From the NCBI RefSeq assembly GCF_009664975.1, contig NZ_WJXB01000002.1, positions 682,001-746,000 of the forward strand: 64,000 nt of DNA, in the 5' to 3' direction. Source of the stretch: Paenibacillus monticola. GTDB taxonomy: Bacteria > Bacillota > Bacilli > Paenibacillales > Paenibacillaceae. The position numbers were made by a program, and so were the translations under genes. This document shows positions 62,503 through 64,000 of the stretch, piece after piece (positions within the stretch are counted from its first letter, which is position 1; the number at the start of each line of letters is the position of its first letter). A model generated the notes under the pieces. The model was not told the origin of the DNA and ran no database searches. It worked only from the letters and a program-made list of their open reading frames with translations.

Positions 62503-63732
62503 TTAATAGGCCCACCAATTACCGGACATCAGAATTAGCGAAAACAACTTAATACTGTCTTCATAATAACCTTCCGTAGTGCTGTTCGCCGTGTGGCTCC
62601 AGAGCGAATTTAGCCAGCTTTGGTTAGTCGATGAGGTCATTGCGCTGACCCCAAATGGAGCATAGAAGGCTCCGCTGTTATAACTTCCGAACAAGGTTCC
62701 GTTCAGTTTGTAGCCGTCTTTGATGTTGCTTGGGGTGCTGCTTACTTTGGTCTTAATCCAGCTATTCAACTGATTGAGCTGAGTAAGCGCCCGGGTATCC
62801 CCTGTAATTAAATAATCAGTCGTAATTCGCCAAGGGGTGCGGCAGGAATTATAATTATAGTTGCCGTCATTTGCATCCTCCAGGAAATTAGCCGCTGCTG
62901 GCTTGTAGACTCCACCTGAGTAAACAACGAAATCTGGCAGCAATCCGGTGCTGGAGCTATAGCCGGTATAGAGGCTATTGATAATCGTGTATGTCTTATC
63001 AACAACATTCTTCCAGCGAATGTCTCCTGTGGCCTGTTGGAAGGCCTTTAAATGATTGAGCATGAAATCCGAAGGTCGTGTAGCCGTATTGTATGCGCCA
63101 CTATCCGCCCAGTCCCCAAGACGGATGGTCCACTGGGTCTGGTTAATTTCACTATCCATGATTGCATTGATAATATTCTTGGCAGCCTGCAGATAATTAA
63201 TAACACCACTGCTTCCCCACTGCTTGTCCGCAAGCAGCAACGAGAAGGCAATATCCATATCGCCGTCTGTAGCTGAATCCTCGCCTTCAATATTTTGAAA
63301 GCTGCTATTTTGCTTCCAAGACATCAAGTATTCGTTGATCGCACTCGGATGAGCAATGTAATAATTGTAGAGACCATCATAATAAGCTTGGGCACTGCTG
63401 TCATAACCGGCCATCAAAACAGTGAACAACATCCCATAACCATGCGCTTCAGATACTGTTTCCCCATCCGAATTATATTTGACGTAGTATTTTCCAGTTC
63501 CTGCTGGTTTCAGATACCCTGCCTTCCATTCGTTCCATTTTGTCTTAACCGAGTTGTCCATACTGGTCTGTGTTACATTATTGGGCTTAATAGATTCGCT
63601 AGTATAAGTAGTATGCTGCGGGAATGGTTTATTCACTGCTGCAAATGCGGAACCTGCTGGAAGGATAATTATCGCCATACATAATAGCACAAGAGTCTTC
63701 CAACCTACTAAATGAGACATATATCTTTTCAT
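62503..63732 (-). CDS. Secreted glycoside hydrolase family 8 (endoglucanase/chitosanase)
   Basis: A 409-residue secreted GH8 enzyme. The signal peptide (about 1-31) ends SAFAA. GH8 signatures are SEAHGYGMLFTVLMAGYD with the acid E95, and SATDGDMDIAFSLLLADKQWG with D156, the (alpha/alpha)6-barrel catalytic Asp. R/W-rich CRTPWRIT is in the C-terminal half. It would cut beta-1,4-glucan or chitosan outside the cell; the sequence does not separate these. GAGAGGTG precedes the ATG. A LacI-type operator lies 25 nt upstream of the start. Confidence 0.92.
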   Translation of the reverse strand: MKRYMSHLVGWKTLVLLCMAIIILPAGSAFAAVNKPFPQHTTYTSESIKPNNVTQTSMDNSVKTKWNEWKAGYLKPAGTGKYYVKYNSDGETVSEAHGYGMLFTVLMAGYDSSAQAYYDGLYNYYIAHPSAINEYLMSWKQNSSFQNIEGEDSATDGDMDIAFSLLLADKQWGSSGVINYLQAAKNIINAIMDSEINQTQWTIRLGDWADSGAYNTATRPSDFMLNHLKAFQQATGDIRWKNVVDKTYTIINSLYTGYSSSTGLLPDFVVYSGGVYKPAAANFLEDANDGNYNYNSCRTPWRITTDYLITGDTRALTQLNQLNSWIKTKVSSTPSNIKDGYKLNGTLFGSYNSGAFYAPFGVSAMTSSTNQSWLNSLWSHTANSTTEGYYEDSIKLFSLILMSGNWWAY

Positions 63733-63756
63733 AATTACACCTCTCTTCTTTGATAT

Positions 63757-63772
63757 TTGTAATCGATTACAA
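63757..63772. promoter_or_regulatory. LacI-family-type operator upstream of the GH8 gene
   Basis: TTGTAATCGATTACAA is a perfect 16-bp palindrome with the central CG typical of LacI/GalR sites. It lies 25 nt before the start, probably over the early transcript. No LacI gene is in the window. Confidence 0.7.
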
Positions 63773-63965
63773 AAAAGAATATTTAGGCCTGCTTTCTATC
63801 CACCTCCTTGAAGAAAGGCTGATACACCAGTAAAGTAGGGTTTCTAGCTACAGTTGCGTCAAAACGCATGTTCATCAATTAGAGTTAATTTGGATTATTT
63901 GTAAAATTATATGCATATGACGCATCTTCACTATATTCTCTCACTCTAGTACCTGTCAAGAAAAA

Positions 63966-64000
63966 AAGCATCTGCTCTTCCAATAAGGAATGAACAGATG
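63966..64000 (-). terminator. Terminator of a gene beyond the right edge
   Basis: Minus strand reads CATCTG...CAGATG with an imperfect inner stem, then seven T. It would end a minus-strand gene beginning outside the window. Confidence 0.55.

Overview
The window looks like chromosomal DNA of a low- to mid-GC Gram-positive endospore-former, most likely Paenibacillus or a close relative. This is inferred from gene content, with no database search: AraC-type (YesN) response regulators with YesM-type kinases, S-layer-homology (SLH) surface proteins, an LtaS-family enzyme, a dgk-dck pair, a copper-amine-oxidase-N 'stalk' protein, strong AGGAGG ribosome sites and frequent TTG/GTG starts. I saw no rRNA, tRNA, CRISPR array, insertion sequence or phage module.

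Layout. 1-5 kb: the 5' part of a DbpA-type RNA helicase, an HD hydrolase, a GNAT enzyme, an orphan YesN regulator and a 5'(3')-nucleotidase. 5-10 kb: two tandem, nearly identical chemoreceptors, each with its own sigma-D-like promoter and terminator. 10-21 kb, all on the minus strand: a BASS transporter, a radical SAM protein, an MBL hydrolase, a GH18-like wall protein, a MalY-type lyase with a nucleoside hydrolase, dgk-dck, and a two-gene carboxy(nor)spermidine operon whose leader carries a tandem 64-bp repeat. 21-30 kb: nitronate monooxygenase, an ABC exporter with an AraC regulator, an acyltransferase fused to an unknown domain, an LtaS-family enzyme, a ClpP paralogue and a divergent ECF sigma factor. 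30-32 kb: a third chemoreceptor.

32.7-43.7 kb is a coherent amino-sugar locus. The minus strand carries sugar permeases, a binding protein, a YesM kinase, a YesN regulator and nagB. The plus strand carries a SIS protein, a cytoplasmic GH20 hexosaminidase and a GNAT enzyme. The two arms diverge from a 156-bp region holding promoter-like and cre-like sites. The predicted job is sensing, import and intracellular cleavage of beta-linked GlcNAc oligosaccharides. No transporter ATPase or nagA is present here.

44-64 kb is accessory. It holds an NTF2/NmrA pair beside a TetR gene, a deletion scar joining a TetR N-terminus to a decapitated MFS pump, a 1.37-kb-residue-scale surface protein (1369 aa, SLH), a MerR plus aldehyde dehydrogenase operon with a textbook 19-bp-spacer promoter, a PLC-like protein with a glycosyltransferase, an unlisted 56-residue proline-repeat gene, a MarR/DUF2798 divergent pair with a shared operator, an SLH/ice-binding-like protein, a secreted flavin reductase behind a second MerR-type promoter without a local regulator, and a secreted GH8 enzyme behind a LacI-type operator.

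The strongest leads are the two 19-bp-spacer promoters, the MarR operator that contains both divergent -35 boxes, the TetR-MFS fusion scar, the mosaic chemoreceptor duplication, the repeated polyamine leader and the proline-repeat microprotein.
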